Part shown: in pieces, positions 45,947-55,240 of the stretch
Position numbering within the stretch: position 1 is the first letter of the stretch
How the letters are laid out: each line of letters begins with the position of its first letter
Origin: CAVSIS01 sp963814875
GTDB taxonomy: Bacteria; Acidobacteriota; Thermoanaerobaculia; Thermoanaerobaculales; Sulfomarinibacteraceae
Assembly (NCBI GenBank): GCA_963814875.1
Contig: CAWFFJ010000019.1
Location: forward strand, 62,001 to 126,000
Length of the DNA: 64,000 bases
Direction: 5' to 3'
The notes under the pieces: model-generated
The model's input: the letters and a program-made list of their open reading frames with translations, nothing else
What the model was told of the DNA's origin: nothing
The model's database searches: none
Translations under genes and position numbers: made by a program

Positions 45947-46590
45947 AGCTCCCCCGTTGGCTCACCTACTCGGTGGCCGTGGTCGTGGCCCTGTCCTGGA
46001 TCCCGCTGGCGATGATCGCCCGCGCTCGGGTGACGACGAGCCCGAAGACCCGCCTCCACGTCGTACCCGACATGGACAGCCAGCCCAAGTTCAAGGCCCA
46101 GGCGCGCAACCTGCTGTTCGCCGACCTGCGCTCGATGCGCCCCGATCCTCCCGGCACGGTCGCCAGGGGCGAACTCGACGAGGACGACGCCACCTACCGG
46201 GGCAAACAGGGAGATGAGTGGATCACGACGATTCCGGTCCCGGTCACTGGCGCGCTGCTGGCGCGAGGACGCCAGCGCTTCGACATCTACTGCTCACCGT
46301 GCCACGGCCTCGCCGGTTACGGCGACGGCATGGTGGCGAAGCGTGCCGAGGCGCTCCAGGAGGGTACCTGGACGCCGCCGTCGTCGTTCCACACCGACCT
46401 CGTCAGGTCGCGCCCGGTCGGCCACATCTTCAACACCATCACCCACGGAATTCGCAACATGCCCGCCTACGGGCCGCAGATCCCGGTCGCCGATCGCTGG
46501 GCCATCGTGTCCTACGTCCGGGCGCTCCAGCGTAGCCAGAATGCCACCGTCGCCGACGTCCCGCCCGATCTGCGGGCGCAGCTGCGCTGA
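45943..46590 (+). CDS. actE: alternative complex III subunit ActE (monoheme cytochrome c)
   Basis: 215 aa. N-terminal membrane anchor (YSVAVVVALSWIPLAMIA), then a cytochrome c domain with the heme motif CSPCH in RFDIYCSPCHGLAGYGDGMV and an axial Met likely in IRNMPAYGPQIP. Delivers electrons from ActA/ActB. Overlaps actD; 15 nt before actF. Confidence 0.92.
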   Translation: MKLPRWLTYSVAVVVALSWIPLAMIARARVTTSPKTRLHVVPDMDSQPKFKAQARNLLFADLRSMRPDPPGTVARGELDEDDATYRGKQGDEWITTIPVPVTGALLARGRQRFDIYCSPCHGLAGYGDGMVAKRAEALQEGTWTPPSSFHTDLVRSRPVGHIFNTITHGIRNMPAYGPQIPVADRWAIVSYVRALQRSQNATVADVPPDLRAQLR

Positions 46591-46605
46591 GGGGGAAGGC
46601 AGACC

Positions 46606-47826
46606 ATGGATCGCCACGCTGTGGACACCATCGAGATCCCGGAGAGCCAGATCCGCATGGACGGGCTCGCAGCCCGGGTCGCGCGTTGGGCGGCCGTCGC
46701 CGCGGTGGTCGGGATCGCAGGCTCGCTCGCCCTCTCGCTCTCCGGCGAAGGCGGGCTCGACCGCTGGCTCTCCAGCTACCTGGTGAGCTTCGCCTTCCTG
46801 CTCAGCCTGTGCCTCGGCGCGCTCTTCTTCGTCATGCTCCAGCACGTCACCCGAGCGGGATGGAGCGTGGTCGTGCGTCGTATCGCCGAGGGGGTGGCGG
46901 CCAACGTCGACCTCATGGCGGTGCTCGCCATTCCAGTGGTGCTGGGCCTCGGCCGCCTCTATCACTGGGCGCACACCGACGCGGTCGCGACCGATCCCCT
47001 CCTCTCCGGCAAGGCCGGCTACCTCAACCCGCCCTTCTTCGTGGTCCGCTTGGTCCTCTACTTCGCGATCTGGATCCTTCTGTCCCGCCTCCTGCTCTCG
47101 CGCTCAACCGCCCAGGACGGCAGCGGCGAGCCGCGGTTGACGATCAGGATGGAGAAGATCTCGGCGCCGGGGCTGGTGCTGTTCGCGCTGAGCACCAACT
47201 TCGCCGCCTTCGACCTCCTGATGTCGCTCGACCCCCACTGGTTCTCGACCATCTTCGGGGTCTACTACTTCAGCGCCGGTGTCGTCGGGTTCTTCGCCGC
47301 GTTGGCGATCCTCCTCTACTGGCTGCAACGTCGCGGCCGACTCGTCGATGTCGTGAGCTCGGAGCACTACCACGAGGTCGGCAAGCTGATGTTCGCCTTC
47401 ACGGTGTTCTGGGCCTACATCGCCTTCAGCCAGTACATGCTGATCTGGTACGGCAACATCCCCGAGGAGACCGAGTGGTTCCTCAAGCGCCAGGCCGGCG
47501 ACTGGGCATGGGTCAGCGTCGCGCTGTTGTTCGGCCACTTCCTGCTGCCCTTCTTGGCCTTGATCTCGCGTCCGCCCAAGCGCCACCCCGCTGCGCTCGC
47601 GGCGATCGCCGTCTGGGTCGTCGCAGCCTGCTGGCTCGACATCTACTGGCTGGTGGTCCCCGAGTTCAGCCCGGGGGTCGCGCGTTTCGGCGCCATCGAC
47701 GTGCTCTGCTTCCTCGGCCTCGCCGGGACCTGGACCGCGGTCCTCGCCTGGCGCTTAGGCCGGCGAGAGCTGGTGCCGAGGAGCGATCCGCGTCTGGGCG
47801 AGTCACTCGCGTTCGAGAGCGCCTGA
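46606..47826 (+). CDS. actF: alternative complex III subunit ActF (NrfD-like)
   Basis: 406 aa, about ten membrane helices, paralogue of ActC (NrfD superfamily). Conserved segments: LVSFAFLLSLCLGALFFVMLQHVTRAGWSVVVRRIAE, HWFSTIFGVYYFSAGVVGFFA and FAFTVFWAYIAFSQYMLIWYGNIPEETEWF. Structural membrane subunit of the complex. GGGGGAAGG lies before ATG 46606. Next gene is 11 nt downstream. Confidence 0.93.
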   Translation: MDRHAVDTIEIPESQIRMDGLAARVARWAAVAAVVGIAGSLALSLSGEGGLDRWLSSYLVSFAFLLSLCLGALFFVMLQHVTRAGWSVVVRRIAEGVAANVDLMAVLAIPVVLGLGRLYHWAHTDAVATDPLLSGKAGYLNPPFFVVRLVLYFAIWILLSRLLLSRSTAQDGSGEPRLTIRMEKISAPGLVLFALSTNFAAFDLLMSLDPHWFSTIFGVYYFSAGVVGFFAALAILLYWLQRRGRLVDVVSSEHYHEVGKLMFAFTVFWAYIAFSQYMLIWYGNIPEETEWFLKRQAGDWAWVSVALLFGHFLLPFLALISRPPKRHPAALAAIAVWVVAACWLDIYWLVVPEFSPGVARFGAIDVLCFLGLAGTWTAVLAWRLGRRELVPRSDPRLGESLAFESA

Positions 47827-47837
47827 CGGGAGGGACG

Positions 47838-48134
47838 ATGCGTTACGACGACCCCAACGTCCCACGCAGCGCGGTCGCCGGCCTGATCGGAGCGGTGCTG
47901 CTGTTCGTCATCATCGTCTTCCTGCAGGCCCTGTTCTTCCGCATGGAGCGCGCGGAGGTCGTGCGCAAGGTCGACAGCCAGCAGAACGACGCGCTGGCCC
48001 GTCTCCGGGCCGATCAGCAGGAGCTTCTCAACTCCTACCACATGGTCGATCCGAAGGCCGGCGTCGTGCGGATTCCGATCGAGAGGGCGATGGAGATCGA
48101 GGTCGCGGAATCGCAGAGCGCCCAGTCCCGTTGA
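47838..48134 (+). CDS. small single-pass membrane protein of the act-cox operon
   Basis: 98 aa. ATG 47838 with GGGAGGG 4 nt upstream. One membrane helix (AVAGLIGAVLLFVIIVFLQALFF) and a short amphipathic periplasmic or cytoplasmic helix (QNDALARLRADQQELLNS) followed by DPKAGVVRIPIERAMEIEV. Proteins like this recur between actF and sco genes; I know no assigned function and infer an accessory or assembly role (possibly ActG-like). Too short for most automatic calls. Confidence 0.8.
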   Translation: MRYDDPNVPRSAVAGLIGAVLLFVIIVFLQALFFRMERAEVVRKVDSQQNDALARLRADQQELLNSYHMVDPKAGVVRIPIERAMEIEVAESQSAQSR

Positions 48135-48165
48135 AGCGGTTCAAGAAGGGTAGGAGTTTGGCCAG

Positions 48166-49011
48166 ATGAAGAGAACGGGACGCATAGCTGCTCTCATCCT
48201 TACCATGATCGCGCTCACCGCCGCGCCACCGCTGCACGCGCAGCGCGCCGAGCCGGTGCCCAAGGAGCTCCAAGACGTCAAGGTCATCGAGCATCCGGAC
48301 GTGGCGCTGCCGCTCGACGCCCAGTTCGTCGACGAGAACGGCAACACGGTCAGGCTCGGGGACTTCTTCTCCGGCGACCGGCCGGTGATCCTGACCCTGA
48401 ACTACTACGAGTGTCCGATGCTGTGCGGTCTCCAGCTCAACGGGCTGGTGGATGGCCTCGACGGGCTCGACTGGACTCCTGGGGACCAGTTCGAGATCGT
48501 CACGATCTCGATCAACCCGCTCGAGACGCCGACCCTCGCCAAGCTCAAGAAGCAGAATTACATCAAGCACTACGGCCGACCCAAGGCGGCGGCCGGCTGG
48601 CACTTCCTGACCGGTCGCGAGAGCGACATCCGCCGGGTCGCCGACACCGTCGGATTCGGCTACCGCTACGACCCCGAGGCCAAGCAGTACGCCCACCCCG
48701 CAGTCATGTTCGTGGCCACACCCGCGGGGCACGTCGCGCGCTACCTCTACGGCATCGAGCTGCCGACCAAGACGTTGCGCCTGGCGCTGGTCGAAGCGGC
48801 CAAGGGCAAGGTGGGCAGCGCCATCGACCAGATCGTGCTCTACTGCTACCACTACGACCCCAGCACCCACCGCTACGCACCGGTAGCGATGAACATCATG
48901 CGCCTCGGAGGAGGCGCCACTCTGGCCATCTTCGGAACGTCCCTGCTCGCCTTCTGGGTCCGGGACGGCCGCAAACGACGCAGCACCGACGGTGGCAACG
49001 AGCGGACCTGA
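48166..49011 (+). CDS. SCO1/SenC copper chaperone
   Basis: 281 aa. Signal peptide (MKRTGRIAALILTMIALTAAPPLHA), SCO thioredoxin-like fold with the copper-binding CxxxC in LNYYECPMLCGLQ and the ligand His in YAHPAVMFVATP. A C-terminal membrane helix (~245-268, LGGGATLAIFGTSLLAFWV) follows; its position at the C-terminus is common for SCO proteins in act-cox operons. Inserts Cu into the CuA site of CoxB, encoded next. Confidence 0.92.
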   Translation: MKRTGRIAALILTMIALTAAPPLHAQRAEPVPKELQDVKVIEHPDVALPLDAQFVDENGNTVRLGDFFSGDRPVILTLNYYECPMLCGLQLNGLVDGLDGLDWTPGDQFEIVTISINPLETPTLAKLKKQNYIKHYGRPKAAAGWHFLTGRESDIRRVADTVGFGYRYDPEAKQYAHPAVMFVATPAGHVARYLYGIELPTKTLRLALVEAAKGKVGSAIDQIVLYCYHYDPSTHRYAPVAMNIMRLGGGATLAIFGTSLLAFWVRDGRKRRSTDGGNERT

Positions 49012-49173
49012 CCGCCGTGGAATGGAATCGCGGAACTGGGGTTTGAGTCAGCACAATCGAGCGACCGCAGCGCGACCCGGGCCGAGGTGGCCGGTGAGCC
49101 ATGAACCGGCCTCGGCGCCGCCTGAAGTGGGCCGGCTCGCGGTCACACCACAGGGGAAGAGGTCTGGGGGGTC

Positions 49174-50169
49174 ATGACGTACAACCTCGTTGCCGGCCTG
49201 CTGTCAGCCGCAGACGCGCTGCAGCCGCAGCCCAAGAAGCCCTCGTTCTGGATGCCGCCGCAGGTGTCGACGTTCGCTGCCAACGTCGACTGGCTGTTCA
49301 TGGTCATCCTCGGCATCTCAGTCTTCTTCTTCGTGCTCATCGTGGCGCTGATGATCGTCTTCGTCATCCGCTACCGCCACCGGGAAGGGCACGTCGCGGA
49401 GGCTTCGCCGACTCACAACCTCCCGCTCGAGGTGGTGTGGACAGCGATCCCGGTCGCCGTTGTGATGGTCATCTTCTATCTCGGTTTCACCAGCTACCTC
49501 GACATGGCGACGCCGCCGGCGAACGCCTACGAGGTCCGGGTCGAAGGCCAGAAGTGGAAGTGGACCTTCACCTACCCCAACGGCTACGTGGACGAGAACC
49601 TCCACGTCCCGGTCGACCGCCCGATTCGACTCGTCATGTCATCCGCGGACGTCATCCACAGCCTCTACGTACCGGCCTTCCGGATCAAGCGCGACGTGGT
49701 GCCCGGTCGCTACTCGAAGGAGTGGTTCCAGGCCACCACCCCCGGCGAGTACGACGTGTTCTGTGCCGAGTACTGCGGCACGGGGCACTCCGACATGCTC
49801 GCCCATGTCATCGTCCACCCGCCCGGTGAGTTCGAGCAGTGGCTGGAGAAGGCGTCCAACTTCCTCGACACCATGACGCCGGTCGAGGCCGGCCGCAAAC
49901 TCTACCAGGTGCGCGGCTGCCAGCAGTGCCACTCCGTCGACGGCACCGCCAAGGTCGGCCCGTCCTTCAAGGGCATCTTCGGCGAGCCGCAGGCGCTCAG
50001 CAACGGCAGCAAGGTCACGGTCGACGAGAACTACATCCGCGAGTCGATCCTCGAGCCTCAGGCGAAGGTCGTGGCCGGCTTCGAACCGGTGATGCCAACC
50101 TACCAGGGCCGCCTCAAGGACCCCGAGATCGACGCGCTCATCCAGTACATCAAGTCGCTGGCGAAGTGA
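49174..50169 (+). CDS. coxB: cytochrome c oxidase subunit II with fused cytochrome c
   Basis: 331 aa. Two N-terminal membrane helices (~38-66 and ~82-104), then a cupredoxin domain with the CuA ligands in FCAEYCGTGHSDM and GQKWKWTFTYPNG. A C-terminal cytochrome c domain follows with heme motif CQQCH and axial Met in VMPTYQGRL. This is the caa3 arrangement. The 162 nt before it (49012-49173) contains no gene. Confidence 0.95.
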   Translation: MTYNLVAGLLSAADALQPQPKKPSFWMPPQVSTFAANVDWLFMVILGISVFFFVLIVALMIVFVIRYRHREGHVAEASPTHNLPLEVVWTAIPVAVVMVIFYLGFTSYLDMATPPANAYEVRVEGQKWKWTFTYPNGYVDENLHVPVDRPIRLVMSSADVIHSLYVPAFRIKRDVVPGRYSKEWFQATTPGEYDVFCAEYCGTGHSDMLAHVIVHPPGEFEQWLEKASNFLDTMTPVEAGRKLYQVRGCQQCHSVDGTAKVGPSFKGIFGEPQALSNGSKVTVDENYIRESILEPQAKVVAGFEPVMPTYQGRLKDPEIDALIQYIKSLAK

Positions 50170-50183
50170 CCGGGGGAGGAAGC

Positions 50184-51887
50184 ATGGCCACCGCGGACCC
50201 CGCCCTGACCGACAATCGGCTCCTTCATGAGAAAGAGTCCGGTGAGAGCTACCTGACCCACGGCAAGGGCATTCGGTCATGGCTGCTGACCCTCGACCAC
50301 AAACGCATCGGGGTGATGTACCTGATGTTCATCCTCGCCTCCTTCCTGCTCGGCGGGATCTTCGCCCTCCTGGTGCGCACCGAGCTGCTCACCCCGGGGC
50401 GGACCATCATGGACGCCGACACCTACAACAAGATGTTCACCCTGCACGGCGCGGTGATGATCTTCCTGTTCATCATCCCCGGCATTCCGGCGGCGCTCGG
50501 CAACTTCGTGCTCCCGCTCATGCTCGGCGCCAAGGACGTCGCGCTGCCGCGGCTCAACCTGGCGAGCCTCTACTGCTGGATCAGCGGAGCGATCCTCGCC
50601 CTGGTCTCGATCACGGTCGGAGCGATCGACACCGGTTGGACCTTCTACACGCCCTACTCGACGACCACCGGAACGGCGGTGATCTGGATGGTGCTGGGGG
50701 TGTTCATCCTCGGCTTCAGCTCGATCTTCACCGGCCTCAACTTCATCGTGACGATCCACAAGATGCGGCCCGAAGGGATGACCTGGTTCCGCATGCCGCT
50801 GCTGCTGTGGGGCCTGTACGCCACCGCGATCATCCAGGTCCTGGCGACGCCGGTGCTCGCGATCACGCTGCTGCTGCTGGTCGCCGAGCGGACGCTGGGG
50901 GTCGGGATCTTCGACCCCGCGCTGGGCGGCGATCCGGTGCTCTTCCAGCACTTCTTCTGGTTCTACTCACACCCCGCCGTGTACATCATGATCCTGCCCG
51001 CGATGGGTGTGATGAGCGAGGTCATCTCGACCTTCTCCCGCAAGCACATCTTCGGCTACCGCTTCATCGCCTACTCGTCGATCGCGATCGCCATCCTCAG
51101 CTTCCTGGTGTGGGGTCACCACATGTTCGTCAGCGGCCAGTCGGGCCTCGCCAACATGATCTTCTCGGCCCTCACCTTCTCGGTCGCGATCCCGTCGGCG
51201 GTGAAGGTCTTCAACTGGATCGCGACCATGTACAAGGGCTCGATCCGTCTCGACGCACCGATGATCTACGCGCTCGCCTTCCTCTTCCTGTTCGCGATCG
51301 GCGGCCTCACGGGGCTCTTCCTCGGCGCGCTCGCCACCGACATCCACCTCCACGACACTTACTTCGTCGTCGCGCACTTCCACTACGTGATGTTCGGCGG
51401 CACCGTGATCGCGTTTCTATCGGGATTGCACTACTGGTGGCCCAAGATGTTCGGGAAGATGTACTCCGAGCGCTGGGCGCGGGTGGCCGCGCTGCTCATC
51501 TTCGTCGGCTTCAACCTGACCTTCTTCACCCAGTTCGTCATGGGCAGCCACGGCATGCCGCGGCGCTACTACAACTACCTGCCCCAGTTCACCGTCTACC
51601 ACCAGGCGTCCTCCGTCGGCTCCTACATCCTCGCTCTCGGCTTCGTGGTCATGGCCGTCTACCTCCTGCACTCGCTCGTGCGCGGCGAGCGCGCACCGCG
51701 CAACCCCTGGGGGGCCGCCACCCTGGAGTGGGAGACCAGCTCGCCGCCGCCGGCGCACAACTTCGACCACGACATGCTCGCCGGCGATCCCTATGACATC
51801 GACGCCCTGGTGTGGGACCCGACGCAAAAGGGCTATGTGCGGCGGGATCCCTTGTCAGTCCTGCTCCATCCCGCGGAGGCCCGCTGA
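50184..51887 (+). CDS. coxA: cytochrome c oxidase subunit I (A2-type heme-copper oxidase)
   Basis: 567 aa, 12 core membrane helices plus a C-terminal extension. Heme and CuB ligands: His in TLHGAVMIF, VWGHHMFVSGQ and DTYFVVAHFHYVMFGG. The Tyr-His cross-link motif reads FWFYSHPAVYIMILPAMG. The YS pair in place of the Glu of the A1 D-channel identifies an A2-type oxidase, with the K-channel region (ALTFSVAIPSAVKVFNW) present. GGGGGAGGA precedes ATG 50184. Its TGA stop overlaps the coxC ATG. Confidence 0.96.
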   Translation: MATADPALTDNRLLHEKESGESYLTHGKGIRSWLLTLDHKRIGVMYLMFILASFLLGGIFALLVRTELLTPGRTIMDADTYNKMFTLHGAVMIFLFIIPGIPAALGNFVLPLMLGAKDVALPRLNLASLYCWISGAILALVSITVGAIDTGWTFYTPYSTTTGTAVIWMVLGVFILGFSSIFTGLNFIVTIHKMRPEGMTWFRMPLLLWGLYATAIIQVLATPVLAITLLLLVAERTLGVGIFDPALGGDPVLFQHFFWFYSHPAVYIMILPAMGVMSEVISTFSRKHIFGYRFIAYSSIAIAILSFLVWGHHMFVSGQSGLANMIFSALTFSVAIPSAVKVFNWIATMYKGSIRLDAPMIYALAFLFLFAIGGLTGLFLGALATDIHLHDTYFVVAHFHYVMFGGTVIAFLSGLHYWWPKMFGKMYSERWARVAALLIFVGFNLTFFTQFVMGSHGMPRRYYNYLPQFTVYHQASSVGSYILALGFVVMAVYLLHSLVRGERAPRNPWGAATLEWETSSPPPAHNFDHDMLAGDPYDIDALVWDPTQKGYVRRDPLSVLLHPAEAR

Positions 51888-52744
51888 TGTCCGCCGAGGC
51901 CACCGCCCCCGACAGCCACCACGATCCGAACGTGGCCCACCACTTCGAGAACGCCGAGCAGCAGTTCGAGTCGGCCAACCTCGGCATGTGGATCTTCCTG
52001 GCCACCGAGATCCTGTTCTTCGGGGGATTGTTCTGCGCCTACACGGTGTACCGAGCCAACCACCCCGAGGTCTTCGTCTTCGCCCATGCTTTCCTCGACA
52101 AGAAGCTCGGCGCCCTCAACACGGCCGTCCTGATCTGCAGCTCGTTCACCATGGCCTGGGCGGTGCGCGCAGCCCAGCTCCGCCAGATCCGCATCCTCAA
52201 GCTGATGTTGTGGTTGACGATCCTGTTCGCGTTCGGATTCCTCGGCGTGAAGTACACCGAGTACAGCCACAAGTGGCACCACGGTCTGCTGTGGGCCCGT
52301 CAGTACCACCCCGACGCCGAGATCCTCGCCGAGGTCGAGGGCGAGGCCGGCCAAAGTACAGCTTCCTCAGCCCAGGTGCCGTCAGAGCCCGCACCGCCGC
52401 CCCCGGCGGCGACGGCTCCTGCAGGCGATGCTGCGGACGTGTCGAAGATCCCGCCCGCCGCGGTCGGTCCGGCTGGTCTGGCCGTGCCCGGCGAGAAGGT
52501 CCACACCATCGTCCCCGAGCCAAAGAAGGCGCAGATCTTCTTCAGCATCTACTTCCTGATGACGGGGCTGCACGGCGTCCACGTCGTGCTCGGCATCGGC
52601 GCCATGCTCTGGCTCCTGATGTGCGCTAGTCGGGGCGACTTCGCCGGCGGACATTTCACCCGGGTCCACATGGTCGGCCTCTATTGGCACCTGGTTGACC
52701 TCATCTGGATCTACCTGTTCCTGCTCCTGTACCTGATCCACTGA
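51887..52744 (+). CDS. coxC: cytochrome c oxidase subunit III
   Basis: 285 aa. Subunit III helices (LGMWIFLATEILFFGGLFCAYTVY, FTMAWAVRAAQL, IFFSIYFLMTGLHGVHVVLGIGAMLWLL, GLYWHLVDLIWIYLFLLLYLI). Between the third and fourth helices is a ~75-residue Ala/Pro/Ser/Glu-rich, probably disordered insertion (about residues 145-220) not seen in standard CoxC. The ATG overlaps the coxA stop (TGATG). Confidence 0.92.
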   Translation: MSAEATAPDSHHDPNVAHHFENAEQQFESANLGMWIFLATEILFFGGLFCAYTVYRANHPEVFVFAHAFLDKKLGALNTAVLICSSFTMAWAVRAAQLRQIRILKLMLWLTILFAFGFLGVKYTEYSHKWHHGLLWARQYHPDAEILAEVEGEAGQSTASSAQVPSEPAPPPPAATAPAGDAADVSKIPPAAVGPAGLAVPGEKVHTIVPEPKKAQIFFSIYFLMTGLHGVHVVLGIGAMLWLLMCASRGDFAGGHFTRVHMVGLYWHLVDLIWIYLFLLLYLIH

Positions 52745-52754
52745 GGAGACGACG

Positions 52755-53087
52755 ATGAGCGAGCACACCCAGGTCGGCCACGTTACCTCGATCCGCCTCC
52801 TGGTGACCGTCTGGATCGCCCTCCTTTTCGGCACCTGGCTGACGGTGAGCGCGACCTACTTCGACTTCGGATCGTGGAACATCTGGATCGGCCTCGCCAT
52901 CGCCACCGGCAAGGCTCTCCTGGTCGCGATCTACTTCATGCACCTACGCTGGGACAAACCGTTCAATGCCTTCGTCTTCATGTCCGCGTTCCTGTTCCTG
53001 GCGCTGTTCATCGGCATCACGCTGATGGACACCGGCCACTACCAGGTCGAGCTCATCCCGGGCTACCAACCCGGCATGACGAACTGA
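52755..53087 (+). CDS. coxD: cytochrome c oxidase subunit IV (prokaryotic type)
   Basis: 110 aa, three membrane helices. Conserved COX4_pro pattern: WIALLFGTWLTVSATYFDFG, WIGLAIATGKALLVAIYFMHLRW, NAFVFMSAFLFLALFIGITLMDT. Assembly/stability subunit of the oxidase. GGAGACGACG leads into the ATG. Confidence 0.9.
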   Translation: MSEHTQVGHVTSIRLLVTVWIALLFGTWLTVSATYFDFGSWNIWIGLAIATGKALLVAIYFMHLRWDKPFNAFVFMSAFLFLALFIGITLMDTGHYQVELIPGYQPGMTN

Positions 53088-53093
53088 GCCAGC

Positions 53094-53681
53094 GTGGACG
53101 AGCCCCGCACTTTCTTCGGCTCTTCCGAGCCCGTGTCCGCCGAGGCGGGGCTGCTCGGGATGCGCCTCTTCCTCGCCGCGCTCGGCATGCTTTTCGCCGC
53201 GGCGGTGGTCGGCTTCCTGGTGGTCCGACTCCGTGCCCCCGCCTGGCCGCCGTCGGGCACCCCCGGGCTCCCGCTCCTGGGGCTGTGGTTCGCGACCGCG
53301 ATCCTCGCCGCCCTCAGCTTCGCCCTGTCCCGCGCCGAGCGAGCCCTTGCGGCGGACCGCCAGCATCCGTTCCGCCGCGCCCTCGCGTCGGCGCTCGTAC
53401 TGGCAGTCGTCTTCCTGGTCGCCCAGGCGGTCAACTGGTGGGAGATGATCGCCGCCGGCGCCGTCCCCCGGGCCAGCATGATGGCGTTCGGTTTCTTCGT
53501 CCTCACCGCCCTCCATGCCCTCCACGTCATCGGCGGGCTGCCACCCCTCGCCGCGGTCGTGGTGCGGGCACGCGCCGGACGCTATGACGCCAGCCGCCGT
53601 CACGGCGTGCACTGGGTCGCGATGTACTGGCACTTCCTCGGCGTTGCCTGGCTTGCGCTCTTCGCCGTGCTGGCGCTCTGA
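53094..53681 (+). CDS. second subunit-III-like oxidase protein
   Basis: 195 aa from GTG 53094, 6 nt after coxD. About five membrane helices with the subunit III pattern (LGMRLFLAALGMLFAAAVVGFLVVR, LVLAVVFLVAQAVNWWEMIAAG, MAFGFFVLTALHALHVIGGLPPL, HWVAMYWHFLGVAWLALFAVL). It is shorter than CoxC and would be a paralogue of it or a divergent replacement. Last gene of the act-cox operon. Which of the two subunit III proteins joins the oxidase is not evident. Confidence 0.82.
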   Translation: MDEPRTFFGSSEPVSAEAGLLGMRLFLAALGMLFAAAVVGFLVVRLRAPAWPPSGTPGLPLLGLWFATAILAALSFALSRAERALAADRQHPFRRALASALVLAVVFLVAQAVNWWEMIAAGAVPRASMMAFGFFVLTALHALHVIGGLPPLAAVVVRARAGRYDASRRHGVHWVAMYWHFLGVAWLALFAVLAL

Positions 53682-53734
53682 GCCCCAAGCAACCTTGCGT
53701 CCCTGGCGCATCGGCTCGTACGGGGGTCTCATGC

Positions 53735-53740
53735 TACGCT
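53735..53740 (+). promoter_or_regulatory. -10-like box TACGCT before aroDE
   Basis: TACGCT fits TAnnnT and ends 6 nt (CCGCCG) before ATG 53747. No -35 visible. Confidence 0.4.
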
Positions 53741-53746
53741 CCGCCG

Positions 53747-55240
53747 ATGGAGTGGATCGTCTCCCTCACCCCTGAAGCAGGTGATGTCTGGGCCTGCCTG
53801 GAGGCACCGCCCCCGGGTTCCGGGATCGTTGAGCTGCGGGCCGACCTCTTCCCTCCGATCGACCTCCGGCGCGCGGTGTCGACCTGTCCGTTGCCCCTGC
53901 TCGCGACCCTGCGCTCGACCGCCGAGGGCGGACGCGGCCCGGACGACCCGGCCGCCCGGGCGGCCTTCGTCAGGGCGGCCCGGGACGCCGACGTCGGCCT
54001 GATCGACCTCGAGCTCGACCGGGATCTGGCACTGATTCGAGGTCTGGGACTCGAACCGGAACGCATCGTCCTTTCGACGCACCGCTCCTCTGCCGCCGAG
54101 CTCCCCGCCGCCGCGGCCGCCCTGCTCGCTGCGCCTGCTCGATGGCTCAAGGCGGTCGCGCCGGCCGATCGCCTCGCCGACCTCGAGACGGTGCTCTCGC
54201 TCCACGCCCGCCACAACCGCGGCAGGCCCCATCAACGGCGCCTGATCGCCTTCGCGATGGGCGCTGTCGGCCTACCGAGCCGGTTCCTCGGTCCTCTCCT
54301 CGGCCCGCCCCTCGGCTACGCCGCGTGGAGCCTCGACGCCGCCGCCGCCCCGGGACAGCGCACGGTACCCGAGATGGAGGCCGCGGTCGGTCACCTCCGC
54401 GCCGCCCCGCAGCGCCTCTACGGCGTCGTCGGAGCCGACGTCACCGGCAGCCTCAGCCCCGCGTTGCACGCCGCCGGTTACCGGGCCCTCGGTCTGCCCT
54501 ACCTCATGATCCCGGTCAGCGTCAGCGATTCCGTAGACCTCGACGAGCTGTTCCGACCGGCGGGCGAAACCCTGTTTGACCGCCTCGGGCTCCCGGTGGG
54601 CGGTTGGGCGGTGACCACACCCTACAAGGCCGAGGCGGCGGCTGCAGCCACGGTTCCGGCGCCGCGGGTGCGGACGGCCGGCGCCGCGAACACCCTCGTG
54701 CTGCGCCCGGGCCAGATCCTCGCCGACACCACCGACGCCGACGGAGTCGTGGCAGGTCTGGCAAGTGTCGCAGTCGAGGTGGTCGGACGTACCGCGCTGG
54801 TGCAGGGTACCGGTGGCGCCGCTCGCTGCGCCGCGATCGGGCTTCACCTGGCGGGGGCGACGGTAACCCTGCGCGGCCGCGACGAGGAGCACACGCGCAC
54901 AGTCGCGCGCGAGCTCGGGGTGGCCGCCTGCTCGCCCGCGAGCACATCCGCGGCGGCAGTGCTGGTCAACGCGACGCCTCTCGGCACTCTCGCCACCGAT
55001 GAGCTGCCGTTCTCAGAAGCCGAGATCGGAGCGGCCCAGGCGGTCGTGGACATGGTCTACGGCGCCGTGCCCACGCCCCTCGCCCTTGCCTGCCGGGCCA
55101 CCGCCACGACCCTCGTCGACGGCCGTTCGGTGTTGCTCTACCAGGGACTGGCTCAGTTCGCGGCATTCACCGGCAAGGCCCCGCCGAAGGACGCCATGCA
55201 CGCCGCGATCTTCCCCGAGGAGCTGTCAGCCGACGAGTAA
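53747..55240 (+). CDS. aroDE: fused 3-dehydroquinate dehydratase/shikimate dehydrogenase
   Basis: 497 aa bifunctional shikimate-pathway enzyme. The N-terminal type I dehydroquinase (~1-215) has ELRAD (29-33), catalytic His112 (LSTHRS) and Schiff-base Lys135 (WLKAVAP). The C-terminal shikimate dehydrogenase (~222-490) has the substrate loop GVVGADVTGSLSP, catalytic Lys in VTTPYK, AANTLV, DTTDADG and NADP fold GTGGAARCAA..NATPLG. Such a fusion is uncommon in bacteria. The 3' end overlaps the convergent TSUP gene by 15 nt. Confidence 0.93.
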   Translation: MEWIVSLTPEAGDVWACLEAPPPGSGIVELRADLFPPIDLRRAVSTCPLPLLATLRSTAEGGRGPDDPAARAAFVRAARDADVGLIDLELDRDLALIRGLGLEPERIVLSTHRSSAAELPAAAAALLAAPARWLKAVAPADRLADLETVLSLHARHNRGRPHQRRLIAFAMGAVGLPSRFLGPLLGPPLGYAAWSLDAAAAPGQRTVPEMEAAVGHLRAAPQRLYGVVGADVTGSLSPALHAAGYRALGLPYLMIPVSVSDSVDLDELFRPAGETLFDRLGLPVGGWAVTTPYKAEAAAAATVPAPRVRTAGAANTLVLRPGQILADTTDADGVVAGLASVAVEVVGRTALVQGTGGAARCAAIGLHLAGATVTLRGRDEEHTRTVARELGVAACSPASTSAAAVLVNATPLGTLATDELPFSEAEIGAAQAVVDMVYGAVPTPLALACRATATTLVDGRSVLLYQGLAQFAAFTGKAPPKDAMHAAIFPEELSADE

